The position numbers were made by a program, and so were the translations under genes. A stretch of DNA of 64,000 nucleotides from Tachypleus tridentatus (lineage: Eukaryota; Arthropoda; Merostomata; Xiphosura; Limulidae): the NCBI RefSeq assembly GCF_004210375.1, contig NC_134834.1, forward strand, positions 149,763,009 through 149,827,008, given 5' to 3'. Positions 1-14,500 of this stretch are shown here, in pieces. The first letter of the stretch is position 1. Each line of letters begins with the position of its first letter. The notes beneath the pieces are model-generated. The model searched no databases and was not told the DNA's origin. It worked only from the letters and a program-made list of their open reading frames with translations.

Positions 1-172
1 ATACTATTGTATACATGTTGTCATTTATTATAGTCATGTCTATTAGAATGACTGGTATAAACAGTGTCATTAGTAATACAGTTGTATTTATTTTAGTATT
101 TGGTACACAGTGCCCTCTTGCTAAGTAGATGTGTGTTAAGTCAGCTCCTTATGAAAGCCATTTTTTTTATAG

Positions 173-349
173 TTGTACAATGACCCAGAAAATCCTGTTC
201 ATTCAAAGCGAGAAGCAGAAGAACTTATATCCAAGGCTGATACCAACAAAGATAACTGTCTCTCTCTTCAGGAAGTTTTAGCACAGAAAAATATTTTCCT
301 TGGGAGCAAAATGGTAGACACTGCTCGCAGTTTTCACGATGAATTCTAA
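173..349 (+). CDS. SDF4: Last exon of Cab45/SDF4-like EF-hand protein (partial gene, 5' part outside window)
   Basis: A splice acceptor (T-rich tract then AG at 171-172) opens a 58-codon frame ending in TAA at 347-349. The translation has one EF-hand loop, D-T-N-K-D-N-C-L-S-L-Q-E, and ends GSKMVDTARSFHDEF. This closely resembles the C-terminus of vertebrate 45-kDa calcium-binding protein (SDF4/Cab45), which ends in a GSKLVDYAR...HEEF-type tail. Cab45 is a CREC-family EF-hand protein of the Golgi lumen that takes part in Ca2+-dependent cargo sorting. The HDEF tail is consistent with retention in the secretory pathway. Only the terminal exon is inside the window, so the signal peptide and the other EF-hands cannot be checked. 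A relative such as reticulocalbin is possible but fits the tail less well. Confidence 0.85.
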   Translation: MYNDPENPVHSKREAEELISKADTNKDNCLSLQEVLAQKNIFLGSKMVDTARSFHDEF

Positions 350-768
350 ATAGCTGTGATAATTTGTAATAAGGTTTTGTGGATTTGTTCATGCAATAAG
401 TTAGAAGATTTATTATAAATATTTACTTTAATTGTTGCACAATTAAAACAGCAACCCTATTTGTGAGCTTGAAAGAAATGAACAACCTGTGATATTACAA
501 TAATTTAGCCTTTAAATCATGAGATGGTTCTATAGAAAATCATATCAGATCGGGATAAACTTGAACAAGAGAAAATCTGCTAGAACAAATTTGTTGTATG
601 AAACTAAATTAGTTTGTTTTGATTTCTTTCTCTGAAAACCACATTGAAAGGTCTCAATGTTTGCTCAAGGTCATTCCATTTAAACTGTAAGAATGATTTT
701 CAACATGTTTGTGACATCTAGTACCATTTACAAACAAAGTAAAGGTGACAGTTAATGTTATATCTGTC

Positions 769-774
769 AATAAA
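769..774 (+). terminator. Candidate polyadenylation signal of the SDF4-like gene
   Basis: AATAAA lies about 420 nt past the SDF4-like stop, followed by T/G-rich sequence. It is the first canonical hexamer found downstream. Another lies near 1555, so the true 3' end is uncertain. Confidence 0.4.
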
Positions 775-921
775 TATTGTTATGGTAAGAAGAACAAAAT
801 ATCTTGTTTAATTTTAAACAGTGTGGTTTCTGCCTGTTTCTTATCACTTTAACTTTAGCAAAAACTTACTCTGAAGGCAACATTTGTGTTTCTTGAAAAT
901 GCCATACCTTTCAATATTGCT

Positions 922-1045
922 GCCCCCTCAGTGGCACAGCAGTTAGCCTGTGGACTTACACTGCTGTAAACCAGGTTTTGATACCTGGGGTGAGCAGAGA
1001 GTCCCTTGTGTAGCTTTGTGATTAATTGCAATCAATTAATCAATC
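922..1045 (+). mobile_element. SINE type B copy
   Basis: A tRNA-like head (CTCAGTGGCACAGCAGTTAG, then a GGTTTTGATACC B-box-like motif) is followed by the shared tail motif TGTGTAGCTTTGTG and a degenerate AATC-rich end. It matches the copies at 29682 and 48225. Confidence 0.75.
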
Positions 1046-3870
1046 AAGTTTCAATTTTGTCCTTGTAACTAAGTTAAATATAACTTTTGCCCCATGCACA
1101 TTGACAACAGGACTTTTATAGATCCATTACTTTGAGAAGGAAATGTACTTTCATTAAATTATGATGTAAACAGAGGAAATAACTTTCAAGTGAAGATTTG
1201 TCTTCAAACGTTATTCTGTTTGACAGCTGTCATTCTAAATTATCAACTAAAACGTTTTGTCATTTGGCAGATAGTGCAGTGGTTGTAATAGACATACAAT
1301 TCTGTATCATCAACTCTTGATATTAGGGTTAAATTGGTCATTACATCCACACAATAGAATCTATTTTAAGTGTAACATGAAAGAACTGAAAGTTAAACAT
1401 GAAGATAAAAGGTGATTTATAGTTCACATACATATAATTCCTTGGATATTATTTAAATAAGTTGTAGGTAAAATGTATTTTTATTATTATTAGATACTAC
1501 TAAGTTTATTGTTGATTTAATATGGAAAGACTAAAAATAACATTTAAAGATTACAATAAAGTACATTATTTCTCGCATTATATTTTTATTTAAATAAAAA
1601 CTATACAGCTTGTTCTATTGTATATAAGAGTAGTTGATAGGCTGAAAGCAATATTTATACAGAAATGTAATACAGCTCTTAAGTGTTAGAAACGTATAAG
1701 TTTGAGTCTATAAATTTATAATACATAGTCCTAATTATAGAAGAAATGGAAGTATAATTTCAAGAAACAGCGTTGAACATATCATTCCATGAAATTGTTT
1801 TTTTACCTTTTTATAAATATATACAATTATGCTTCACCTGCTAGCAAAATCTAATCTGGGATTAATTTGAAAAAAATTCATAAGATAAAATCCACAGAAA
1901 TTTTTTGTAATAAGTCTCTTAAAACTTGAAATATTGTATTAATAAAGTTATCCTTGGCTAAATTGCCATTAATGAATATCCTAGGTTGTTAAAGAAAAAA
2001 ATAAATAAGTTGTGCACTCTAACAGCAATTCCACTGTCCCTACAACCTGGGTGGGGGGGGCAGGCAAATGAATTTGTTTTCCTCCAGAACTATTAAAAAT
2101 GAAATCTTACCATTAACTTCACTTTGATATTGAAAACTTATTTCGTTAATAAAATTAAAGGACTATCCAAAGGCACTATGAAGAATAATTTTGGTTTCCA
2201 GCATAACTGCTTTCTTAAGGACAAAGTAATTTATATATCACTGAAACATTTTATAATTTGTTACAATTAAGGAATAAATATGTTATAATTAAGTGTTTAA
2301 CATTATTAATTTTCACTCAGATTCTCTGTCATTTATCATGGTCTTTAAGAAAAATGGTCAGTCATTACCTCCCCCTTGCAATAAATAGTGTAGCACATGA
2401 GTAATTAATAGTCACTTGTTTCTGGCCCATAAGATATGTTAGACTTAAGTCGAATTTCTAGAGCAATTTGAACCTGTTCTAACATACAGTGCATAAACAT
2501 GGCAACAAATTATAGTCTGTACATACAAGCTCTCTACACGATTCATCAGTCCAGTTTGGTGATTTATTTAGCTTCATTTGACTGAAACATGAGCATTTTA
2601 AGCATATTTCAATTTCTTAAACTAATATTTCTTGACTTTAGTTATATAATTTTCACCATTTCCCTATGCCACTAGTTTTAATGTGTTACACTGCTTTATA
2701 ATATTAAGCTTGCTTATATAGCATTTCTGGGTTTCTTTATTATGAGCACTTAAATTTTAATTTAAATTACCTTTTCAGTAATTATTTTTGCAGATAAACC
2801 TTGTTTTTCTTACATTTTTCTCATCATTAAAAGATATAAAAAAACTAGACTTATTTCTGCTAGGATTTTTTTACAAAGAACATTCCAGCACAGTTTACAC
2901 TGATGCAGGAGACAGTCTAAAATTGCATTAGTATACTGAATACATTCCATTCACACTTACACTTCAATTTGAAGCCAAAAGCCATCTTTCAGTCTCTAAA
3001 ACAGCAAAGTATTAAGCTGAATTTTGAAACAAATTGAAAAATTTTGTGCTAACACATTTGCATATACAAAAGTTAACTATAAACCAATCACTGTTTTTTT
3101 TTGTTCTTTTGAAAATTAGCTACCAGTATTTGTTCAAACTTTGACTTTTATACATGTTTTGAATTAAATGTATGAAGTGTTTTATGAACTTTTGTTGTAA
3201 ATGAAACCAGCAAAAAATCATACACATGTAACATTTCAGTAGTTTAAACAACCTTATCTCCACTAATACTAAATATTGGTCCTTAAGATAACTATTGCTG
3301 TATTGAGCAGATAAAGATCATAAAATTCAATGTTTAAAGTTTGTATCTCGTAAGAATTTGTAGTCTTGATTTATATATATTACAAATCCAAGACTTTCAG
3401 AGGATTTTAAGCACTTTGTCCAAAACTAGTTTGAATTGTAAACAATGTAATTATGGATTATACTTAAATCAAGGAAACTGTTAGAGCAGCTTGAGTCCTT
3501 AAGACAAAAATTCAATCGATGTGATAATTCCCAAGAAGTGAAGTGGTAAGTGCAGTTTTTTCTACCTTAGTGAGAGTAATAGGTATATTGGATGAGTCAA
3601 TTTGGACAATTTAATTAACTTGAAATTCCAATGATTTGCTGAAAATTTAATATATTTTGGTAACATAAACCTTAATTAAATGTTTGGAGTCGTTCTGCTT
3701 AACATTCAGGGCACAGTAACCATTTCTTTAATTGACAAGTGTCTGGAAAGTTGTTGCTTATGCTAAAACACAGTTAAAGCACACAAAATAAAGTTAATGG
3801 CACGTTTTTATTCTTAAATGCCTGACTAGAAACCATACCATGAATTTTCACAAGGACATGAGTACCTTCT

Positions 3871-4479
3871 GGCAATTAAAGGTAGTGAAGGCAGTTGTGA
3901 CCTTAAGGGGGGGGGGAAATCTTCACAAACGTGCCATTCCATAACTCTACATTAAATGAAGGGTTGTAACACTGAATATGAAGTTTTGATAGCCATGGCT
4001 GGAAGCTGTGCATGTAACATACAAGGTAATTTCCTCCTTACTTTAATATATTTATTCATTTATACACAAACATTTTTTTAAATCTTGTGAAATACAGACA
4101 GTGTTTGAGTTAGAATTTGATCACAAATTCTTAAGAACATTTTATAACTCATCATGAAATAAGTATCCTCTTAAAGGCAATTAAAGGTAGTGAAGGCAGT
4201 TGTGACCTTAAGGGGGGGGGAAATCTTCACAAACGTGCCATTCCATAACTCTACATTAAATGAAGGGTTGTAACACTGAATATGAAGTTTTGATAGCCAT
4301 GGCTGGAAGCTGTGCATGTAACATACAAGGTAATTTCCTCCTTACTTTAATATATTTATTCATTTATACACAAACATTTTTTTAAATCTTGTGAAATACA
4401 GACAGTGTTTGAGTTAGAATTTGATCACAAATTCTTAAGAACATTTTATAACTCATCATGAAATAAGTATCCTCTTAAA
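3871..4479. repeat. Tandem duplication, two ~305-bp units
   Basis: Unit 1 (3871-4175) and unit 2 (4176-4479) read as identical except for the length of a G homopolymer (10 versus 9). Both begin GGCAATTAAAGGTAGTG and end AAGTATCCTCTTAAA. Such identity implies a very recent duplication or an assembly artefact. Confidence 0.9.
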
Positions 4480-7400
4480 ATATCAACTGTGGTAAATTAA
4501 AGATAATAAATAGAAAAACCATACTTTATTGCCAGTGACTGTCCAGAAAACATGGTTAAAATTTATAGTTTGCAATACTTCTGTATGAAAGAAACAAGTT
4601 CAGGATAAAATCTGTTTATCAAATTTTGTTCAAATTGTAAAAGTGCTCATACTCTAGAACCTTCAACAAGATTGGAAGAACACGTTTACTGTTAATTTAA
4701 TGCATTTCAACACATTGTTTAGATATTAATCATTGGAAATTAGAAAACAGCATACATCCGAAACAATGACCCAACCTTAATAATAAACATGTACAATTAT
4801 TTTTAGTTTCTTTTCTTAATGCCACACCCTTACCATTTAACATATGACACGTTTTAGATACTTCAAAGTCTACAATCTGACAGTAATAGCAAAATATTCA
4901 TGGAATTTCTTTTTAAATAGCTTATTTAAGCATAAACAATTTTTTCTACAATTTATTAATAGATGTTTATTTTTATGAATTTAAACGTGATTTTAAGGTA
5001 ACGTTCTTTAAACCTACTAATTCGAGTATAATCATTGTATGGTTTACTGCTTTGTTTATAATACAATTATAGTACCTATACATCAAAGGATTGATAGTTT
5101 ATTCTGAACTGTGGAATATGGGTTAGTAGGCAAATAGTTTATTAAAGTATTTAGCATTCTCTTGTAGGCAATATTCCAGATGGTGTACCATAAAAAGTAC
5201 GTTAATTATACAAAATGCTGTCCGATAATTCTTGTAAATAGAAAGCAGATGTCATAACTCATGAGATGCAGCTGTTGATAAAAGTTCTGTTGGTTGTTAA
5301 ACTGTCATACATAAACAGATGGTTAGGACCCTTCTCCAGGAGTATACTTACAGATGGTTGTTCTATTAATGGTTGTGCTGTATTTACCACATGTTTATTG
5401 TGGTAAGTTACTTAACCAAATATAGGTCAGCACATTTTTATTTTTACATTTGTCTTTAATATTTGTGAAGATAAAGTGAAGTAGAGAAAAACATCTTTCT
5501 AATGTCTATTTTAAAATATGCACAAAGATTAAATATATCAGATATCTTGAAAGATAAGAATTAATTTTAACTTTAGTATGGAAAGTAGGTGATGGGGTGT
5601 GAAGTAGAATGACAAAATATTAATACCTCAGTGAAAGTAGTTCTAAAGATCTGTTTCACAGTATGTCACATTTAAATAATGCAATGTTTTCTTTAACTTG
5701 TGTTATTGCATGTCGTTAAACTGAAAATTACAGAATTTGTATATTTTTATCTAACGACCACAGTTAAACTGTTCATATCCTCAATCTAGAAGAAACTTCA
5801 TTCTAGAAAAATAAACCAATTTAAAACATATTAAAAGGGGTTTCAGATTCATTAAGAAACACGTTGATAACAAAAATCTTGTAAATAACTCATAGCTGAA
5901 ATCTTTTACAATTTGATTCCTAAAGGTACTGTTTATGATTTAAATATAATTCATCTAACTGTTAAGCAATTACTCATTTTCACAACTGTCAATCAGCTAC
6001 AATACACACAGCTACTAAATAGTTTACCATCACTTAACCCAACAGACAGCTACTAAAGATAGTTATTGCTAAACGTGATAGTCATATGGCTACAACAGAA
6101 AAGGCACCATCTATAAAAAATGCTAAATGTAATTCATCTAGCCATTAAAGCAACTGTCAATTTTCAGTAGACAAATGCCAGTCATAAAGCTACAACACAC
6201 AGCTACTAAATATAGTTAATCATTACTAAACCTGTCTTGTCTTATAGCTTCTATACACAGAACGTACGAGTAGACAATATTCCAATTAATTGTGTTGTCA
6301 AGTCTTGGACAAGATTACACAAAATTAACCCTATCACAAATCAAAGCCATCTTGTTTGTTGACTTGCATTCAAAAGGTTTACTGAACTACTGTTTATAAA
6401 TGTATATCGTTAAGTTTGGGTTTAAAATACGTATAATTTAAAATTTTCATATACATTAACTTCAATTTAAAAAGTAAATATTTAAAAAAGCAAACATTAA
6501 TTTTAGCAAGTCACATGGTACATTGAATGTAGCCCTGGTTAGCATTAGATGTTTGCAATGTTAAAAAAGTCTGAAGTTTTGTATAAACTAGGAACAAGTT
6601 TCTAATACAAACTGTAATGTAAAGTACAAACTTATCTTTTCTGAATGTTGAGACAATACTAATGTACTGAATCCAACAGTGGCCCCACTTACCTCATCCA
6701 AATTTTAAAAGTTACCTATATTCAACATGTGAATAACTAACTGAAAGCTCAAATATCCCACAAGTAATTTTATCAGCCATTATCAAATATAACAGCATTG
6801 TCTTTCTTTTGAGACAAACTATCATGCTGTTACGTCAAGTCTAACCTCTAAAATTTCATAGACTGTTACTAAAACTGAAAATACGTAATTTTGTGGTATC
6901 AATATAGTTGATTTTTTAGTTATTTAAACGTATATACAAAATATTTAAAAAATTAAGGCAAGAAGGTTATGAGAAGTATCAACCAAGTAGAATTTCATAA
7001 CAAGAGAAAACTGCTTTATTTAAAAGTTCTATTTTGTTACAAAATTAGTCCACTAAGACAGGTAACTTTGTGAAGGTTGGTTTTACATTCTTGGATATTG
7101 GTGCACATGTACCAAGTTATTTTTACCTTTTGTGATGTTAGCTAGCAATGTCTGATAGGTCAATATATGTATAACATTATCATATTTAAAACACCTTTGT
7201 GCGTTTGTGTGTGTAGTCACTCCAGAAAGAAAAGACGCATAATTTATATTTCCTAATTTTTTATGGCAGTTATGAGATCAGTCAAATCTAACATACAGAG
7301 ATTCCAATCTAATAGTGAAAACAGATGAATTATAAAAAAAATTGTTTTAAAAAATGTTCTACAATTATCTGGAGGTTGAGTATTTCACATGTGAAAATAT

Positions 7401-8288
7401 TCTGATGAATACAAGTATATGTAATCTTTAAACTGCATGTTGTCTTGTCAAAATTTGGAAAAAGAACACTGTAGAATAAATTCTTTAATTAAAATATCTT
7501 AATACTTAATTCAGAATCCTAATATTTCGTGTATTAAAGCCTTTCAATGTTTACAAAAACATGCAAAAGTTTGTAGATGTGTACACTATTAGAAAGCGTA
7601 ACAATTACATTCATGGATACTTTCTTGGTTTCTTGCTTTAAGAAAAAAAGAGGGAATTGAGTGGACATTTTCTTGTCAAGTCTAGATTCACAAGTATACA
7701 AATTGTTCTAGTTTACCCAACATTTTTTGGTCTATTCTACAAAAACAGAACCACAAAGGATGTTCTACTTAAAACAACACTTGTTTCTCGTCAACTTTGG
7801 AACACAGAACATGAATTAAGAGTTATATACTGTTTTTGGAGATGTTAGCAACAGGACAACAAATGACAGATCTAGAATTAGTCTTGTCAAATAAATTAGA
7901 AATTGATATAATGCAACCAATAAATTTTTTATTGCAAATGCACATGTTTTACAAATATCCCAGATGACCTGTACAAATTTTACACTGCCTCCCAAAATAT
8001 ACTTTTTTAAATGGGAAAATAACAATATGTCCTTCCTCATACCTTAGGAAGATGTTTAAAGAAATAAGTTACTTTTTTGGATTATGTTATTCTTCTAAAA
8101 ATCTTTCACCTGCCACTTTTAACTTACCAAACCTTTACAAACTCGCCTGCAGTTCAAATGAACCTACAACTCGTGACATTACTCAAAGTCCATTAGTATA
8201 TTTAATTGGGTACTAAATATACTTGCCACTTTTAGAAACTATAACAATCATCCAATTAATAGGTTGTGGCAAATCTGTAATTTCCGAT

Positions 8289-8294
8289 TTTATT
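8289..8294 (-). terminator. Candidate polyadenylation signal of the YBX gene
   Basis: AATAAA on the - strand lies about 225 nt past the predicted stop. Other A/T-rich hexamers occur further down, so the assignment is tentative. Confidence 0.4.
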
Positions 8295-8519
8295 CAATCA
8301 AGTTCAAGTTGAACTGATAGTAACTGCTGTTGAAACATGTGCATTTTAGCCTCAGGGTGTTAGAGAATGTGCACTTGCCTAAATGCACAGCTTTTGATGA
8401 AAACAAAACAAATGTTACCAATGGTGTTAGACACAGTTTTATCAAAAATCTGATGTAAAACGCACTTCCATCTCCTTTGAATGCTAGAGAAAAAGGTGTT
8501 AAGTTGTCGAGTCATCCGT

Positions 8520-8582
8520 TTAAGCCGATGCCACTTTTTCAGAAGGAAAACATTCTGTCCCGTTCTCTTGAGGAGCAGCCAC
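8520..8582 (-). CDS. YBX1: YBX exon 9 (short terminal coding exon)
   Basis: The acceptor TTTCATTTCAG precedes 20 codons ([12 protein letters not shown]...KVASA) and a TAA at 8520-8522. The exon joins in frame to the donor CAG|GTACAT at 9491. If that donor is not used, the protein ends four codons later (VHVY, stop at 9477-9479). I prefer the spliced form because the exon frame, acceptor and polar composition fit a YBX tail. Confidence 0.7.
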   Translation of the reverse strand: MAAPQENGTECFPSEKVASA

Positions 8583-11500
8583 CTGAAATGAAAGAACATT
8601 CCTTTTAAGAATACTGAAAAAAAAAATTTATAAAACTTTTCTAGGAGAAAATAACGAGCAAAAACTTTGAAACTTTTTTTTTTTTTTAATATTGGTCCAG
8701 AAATGGTTTCCTTCAAGAAAAGCATCAATAGTTTGAAAGTTTGTTTTGTTTATTTCCCAAATTTTAATTCACAGAATTTATCTCTTGTTCAAGAAATGTT
8801 TTGGTCTAATGCCAAACAGTCATCTGTAGGAAATTTTCATTATTGTCCATGATGGACAAAAGGGAAGAAAAATCCAAAACTTTTAGATTCTAGAATGTAC
8901 AATGACCTAAAATGATGTTTTCCCACTTCATCAGTATCCAGTCTGTGGTTAATTAAATTCTATTTTATTTATTATTTGTATTGTTAAGCTATGATTAACA
9001 CAATCTCAAACTTATTTAATATTTCCACTATTTTTTAGATTATGTTTAACAGATTTGATCTACTTTTTCTATTACTTTTGTGAAATTGTCTTGAAATAGT
9101 GTTATTTTGACATGACATTTTGCTAACTGCAGTAGTCACAACCTCCAGCTTCAGATATGACAAAAACTGAAAGATATAACTGACCTATGATATTAATTCT
9201 TTACTTGTATGCAATATTCAGTAAATCAGAACAACTTATTTTTTCCCAATAAAATTTAAAAATGAATTATTTACAGGTGAGACTCCTCTGACCTACACCA
9301 AAATGGAAGATGAAAATTTTAACCTTTACTTTGCAAATTACATGAAATAAGTGATTAAACTGACAGTGTTAATACAATATCATAATTTGCAAAAATTAAG
9401 ATAGATATATAAAACAGAGGGTAAAACAAGTTATAAAAATAAGATGTAAAATTTGAGAAAACAAAAAGGCATACATTTAATACACATGTACCTGGTTTTC
9501 AGCCGTCTTCATCTCTGTAGGAATACAAGTGGTAGTTATTGTTGACTCATCAACTCTGCTACAATCCAATACACTCATCTGCGCAGATGTACTTTGTTCT
9601 TCACTCGACGAGCCTCTAACTTCACTTGCTGCCTCTCCAGACGGAGCAGACCCATTAGGGATTTTGCTTATAGCTTCTACAGAAGGTGCAGGGCCATTGG
9701 TAGTCGAATCAGGTTCATTATCCTTTATTTCTGGCCTAGGATTTCCTCTTCGAAACCTTCCACGCCCTCTTCCATATCTAAAGCGAGGTCTACGACGTGG
9801 TTGACGATCACTTTCTTCTTCCTGCCTGTTAGCATTTTCTTCAGTGTTGTTTACTGGCTGATTCCACAAAAAATTACTACTGATGAAGTAGTTTAACCTA
9901 CCCAAAGTTTTCATGTATGTAAATGTACTGAACTAGAAAGTAACCTTGGTAGAGATAGTAAATTACAAATTACAAAAAGGGTTATTACTCACTCCCAAAC
10001 AAGTTCTAATTTTTTTTATTTTTTTTAATGATTGTTCTATTAAAAAAACTGAAGTAATTAAATCTGAGCTTAGAAATGCCGATAACTTCCACATTTACCT
10101 TTGCATCACCGTTTTGATCTGCAGGTAGGCGTCGAGGTCTGCGCCGAAAATACCGGCCACGATACCGTCGAGGTGCTCGACGTTGTTCTTGGTTCCTTTG
10201 TTGCGAGACGTTGCTCCCTTCAGTGTCCGGCTGATCTTCCTAGTGTCAGTGGTGATAAAAAAACAAAGGGAACACTTATTTAAAAGGATATAAGATGATC
10301 CCCTCATGTATTAACTTTGTTTGGCATGTTAAAAAATGATTTATGTCTGCACTTTCTTTCAGTTGTATTTCCTTTTGTATGAAGACAAAATATCCGTTCT
10401 CTAAATTGTGATCAACTTTTGACCTATTAACTCCAAAATTAAAGCTTTATCTAAGACAGACCTTTGAAGAAAAAAAAAAAAATGGTTAGTCTGCTATTTA
10501 GATCTAGTTACCACACGGTAAGTAATTATTATAATGACATCCTTTCTTTTCAATTAGGGAGAAAGGGAGTAAAAGAAATTTTTTTTTGGGGGGGACCTTA
10601 AAACAATTTCAATTCAGCTCAAATATTGGATGAATTGAGCATCTGAGGTCATGTAATTAAGACAAATAATAGATCAGGTCAATCTGTCCTTTACCACAAC
10701 CTCTCTCATCTTAAAATTTCGTATTAAACATTCCTTTTAGGAGGAGATGAAGAGCAACAAATAATTACATCAAACTACTGCTAGCTAATGCTTTGGATCT
10801 AAAACAGAAAAATAAACCAATTCTTCAAAAATCAAGTTTTAATCCAGCAACTTCCATGCTTCATTGAATGACAGCAATGACCATGTGTGGAGAACAGTAG
10901 TTTGACATTTCCTCACATTATCCTCAGTAGAATGTTTAGTCTTATCTGACAAAATTACATTCTCAGTGTATTTAAATATTCATACTGGTGAGAGGTGGTT
11001 AACACGTTAAAAGTTGGATATTAGTAGAAAACTGTTTTTGAATTTGGCCTAGTAACCCTAAACAGGAAGACAGAACTACTTAGTATGATACTGTTGAAAT
11101 AAAGAAGTTCCATTTTTAGATTATTATTTTATGTCTTATAATTTCCTTATTCCAACTAACCTCCCTTGTACGAGGTGGTCCCCGAGGCCGATAGTTATTG
11201 CCACGAAAGTAAGCACGTCTCCTCCTAGGCGCTTGAGGTTCTCCACGGCTCTGACGCCTCTCATCAGGAACTTGATCCTGTTTCACTCCTTGCAAGTCAT
11301 CTTCTTCCTGTAAATTATACAAGTCTTAGCAATTACCCTATAATACCTATAAAAGAAGCATTACTATATGATAAACAGAATTCCTAGCACAAACAGTTGA
11401 AAAATAAAAAACGTGCTACATCATTATTTAACGTCCAGACATGCAAGGAATACATAACGCTATCCAGGCTTGAGAATTTAAGTAAAATGGCTGTTAAAAA

Positions 11501-14500
11501 TTAAATTTTTTTATAAAACTTAACATGTAAGACTTGAGCAAAAATTCAGAGTTTAATATTGAACCTTCTATACAATTTCTCATCTAGTAATAAGGTAAAC
11601 ATGACTGGAATTTATACACTAGGTGTAAAATTGGTTCATGTTACAATATATTATTTAGGAATTATCTGGAACATTGTTTAGTTTTGCCCACCTTGTATAA
11701 GAAAAGGTGTTTAGTTGTTCAAGAATGTTCTGAAGAAAAAATTTACTGAAGGAGATTATAATAATTTTAAGGGGAAAAAAAAGGCTTAGTCAGAGAGATT
11801 AGCAAAATTTTATCAAGTCATCTTGGCAACAAACACTTGGTTGAATCGTCACTCTGGGTTTTTGCATACTTAAATCATAATGAGATAGTTAAATAATTGA
11901 GAAACCAGACAGTCTACACTGTATTCAAAAAACATCAGAATTACTACAGTAATCTTATTCATGAGTAGAATGTGGTGCTAGGCCTCACAAAGAAGCCAAG
12001 GATACTTAAGACAATTTAGAAAAATCAATATCAAAAACTGATTTTAAATAAACAAAATCACTTGCAGACTAATTGATGAGAGGTAATTATTACTACTACT
12101 ACAGGAGAGAATGACGATAAACAGAAATTAAACCCTCTTAATAATTAAGTGTACTGATGACATCTCCTGATGATGAATCTGAGTTAAAGTTACAACAGGT
12201 AATGGGAAAGACTACGGACTCACAAAATGCACGTCAACAAAACTAAGCCAGTGATAATTTCGACATTATGAAGCTCCTAGAACAAGTATCAGAGTAGAAG
12301 TTGAGAGAATAAAGAGATGAAAAACAATCAAATGAAAACATCAAAAATAAAGTATCAGAGAACTGCTCACAAGAAATTAAGAGTTGTAGAAAAGAATAAC
12401 GAACAGCACATATGGCCAGTCCTACCATTCAGAGTGGACTTAGTCTGCTTACACAATTATAGCATGAAGAGTTTGAAATGTGGTGCATTAGAAGTGAGGG
12501 ACCAACGTGGCACTGCAGCTTTAAAGAATTTTTATTCTTATTTGTTTCTATTTATAAAAGAGAATGTGTCGTGTGCTGATTCCAACACCAATTTCTTTCA
12601 AGGGATTCACTACTTTGTAGTTTCACATCTAGTTTTTAGGTGCTTAAACTTCACTATAGGAAACAGCAAATCATTTAGGATATCTTATGATGTGCTAGTC
12701 CAGAGAATTCAAGTATAATCTGTGTTTTAAATGAAATATATTCATTCCTTTGATAAAATAAATGATACATCTAGTATGATTACACATGTACATCAAACTG
12801 ATGAAATTGCCATTGCTTTGGTCCATCTTTACACGACATTATTTACCTGTTTGTATTTAACATAGTGGAGTAATCTAGCAATCTATTTGTCCAAAAATAA
12901 ATTTTTAATCCAAAGCAAATATCAGAAGATACAGCTGACTTTAGGATGTTATGGATATCCATTTAGTTAATATAAAAACAGTAGTTTAATAAAGCTTTAC
13001 CTCTAGTTAGACAACAGTATTTGAAAGAACTCAATTACTGCAACATGTAAAACACTACCAGTTTTGATAAAATATAGCACGAGAACAAATGAAGAAATAA
13101 TTAAAACTATATTGCATCCATAATAAAATAAATTGTGAGAACTATCTGGAAAACACATAAGGCTATGATGACCAACCAATGAAACAAGTGTACAAATACA
13201 ACAGCATGTAACTAGCTAATGACCAATCCAAGTTTTATTTTTTTAACCAGATAGCAAGCTCTTCTGAAGACAAAATATTAAGAACATCTTTTATAAAGCA
13301 TGCAGCTTACTCGTCGGAGTCTACGTTGGGAGCGTCGTCTGGAAATATATCGTCTACGAAAAGGTCTTTTGTCTGCTGCATAGCGGCTCCCCTGAACGGG
13401 AACTCCATCAGGTCCCGTTACATTGGCTGCTTCATTTCCCTGTAAAAAATAAGAACATGAACACTTGGACTTGTTTTTGTTTGGTTTGAATTTCACACAA
13501 AGCTACATAATTAGGTGTCCCTAATTCTGCAGTGTAAAATTAGAGGGATGGCAGCTAGTTATTACCACCCACTTTCAACTCTTGGGATGCTCTTACCAAC
13601 AAATAATGGAATTGACAGTCACATAACATTCCTACAGCTGATAGGGTGAGCATGTTTGGTGCAAAAGGACTCCTTTTTGTAAGTTATGTTTGAAGTTTGT
13701 TATTACAAACATACAACTCTTCAACAAAATACTCCAGCTTTCCAGTGTGATAAACAATTTATAACCTTGCATTTACTATGACCAATAGCCACCTCCTAAT
13801 TACTTGTCCTACTTACAAACTGATCCAAGCCATTGCTTAACACCTCAACACAGATTTTAAATGTCATTGGTAAACTTTGCTAATATAAATATCGTTAATT
13901 TAAACAAAAAGTAAGACTTGAAAACAGCTCCAAGATACTATGTTAAGAAAACAACAAAGTTTAATTGGTCTTCATTAATAACAGTGTTACACCTTACAAT
14001 TTCATGGGTTTAAGTGATGCAACCTCCTTTAAAATCATTGGAAAAGCATTAATTAGTAATGGGAGAAACAAATGGTATGAAGGATAAAAGTAAGACAACA
14101 GCCTTTTTTTTTTTTTTGGAAGTTACACACCTTCCTGTTAGTACAAACTAATACCAAACTAAAAAAACTGAAATTTGAAAGAAATATACCTTTTCTCCCA
14201 CAACAACATCAAACTCTACTATCTCTCCATCTCCCACACTCCGTACAATCTTCTTTGGGTTGTTTTTTATTATAGCTGTCTGCAGAAAAAAACTAACATG
14301 TTTAGGTTCCATGATAAATACATTAATAAACACAAAACTATAGTGCATAAAAGTTATTTATAACCATATCTGCCTTAAGAACCAATCCTGACTTATGAAA
14401 ATATCTTAAGTTTTCAATGATTAACAGGCTAAGTTTTTCCAATAAAAAACATTCATTTAAAAAAATGCTTGGGATTCAAATAAGAATCCTCACTTTAACC

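Larger units (their letters stand above)
350..8519. other. Convergent 3' region between the SDF4-like and YBX genes
   Basis: About 8.2 kb without a convincing protein-coding exon on either strand; the open frames in it are short and A/T-driven. It contains the 3'UTRs of the two converging genes, one SINE fragment (922-1045), poly-G runs, and a 305-bp tandem duplication (3871-4479). Nothing else is recognised. Confidence 0.6.

Noticed and set aside
12317-12718. 133-codon open frame on the + strand in YBX intron 5
   Set aside because: It is antisense to the host gene, shows no recognisable domain, no splice or start context, and composition typical of AT-rich intron; at most a very old remnant.
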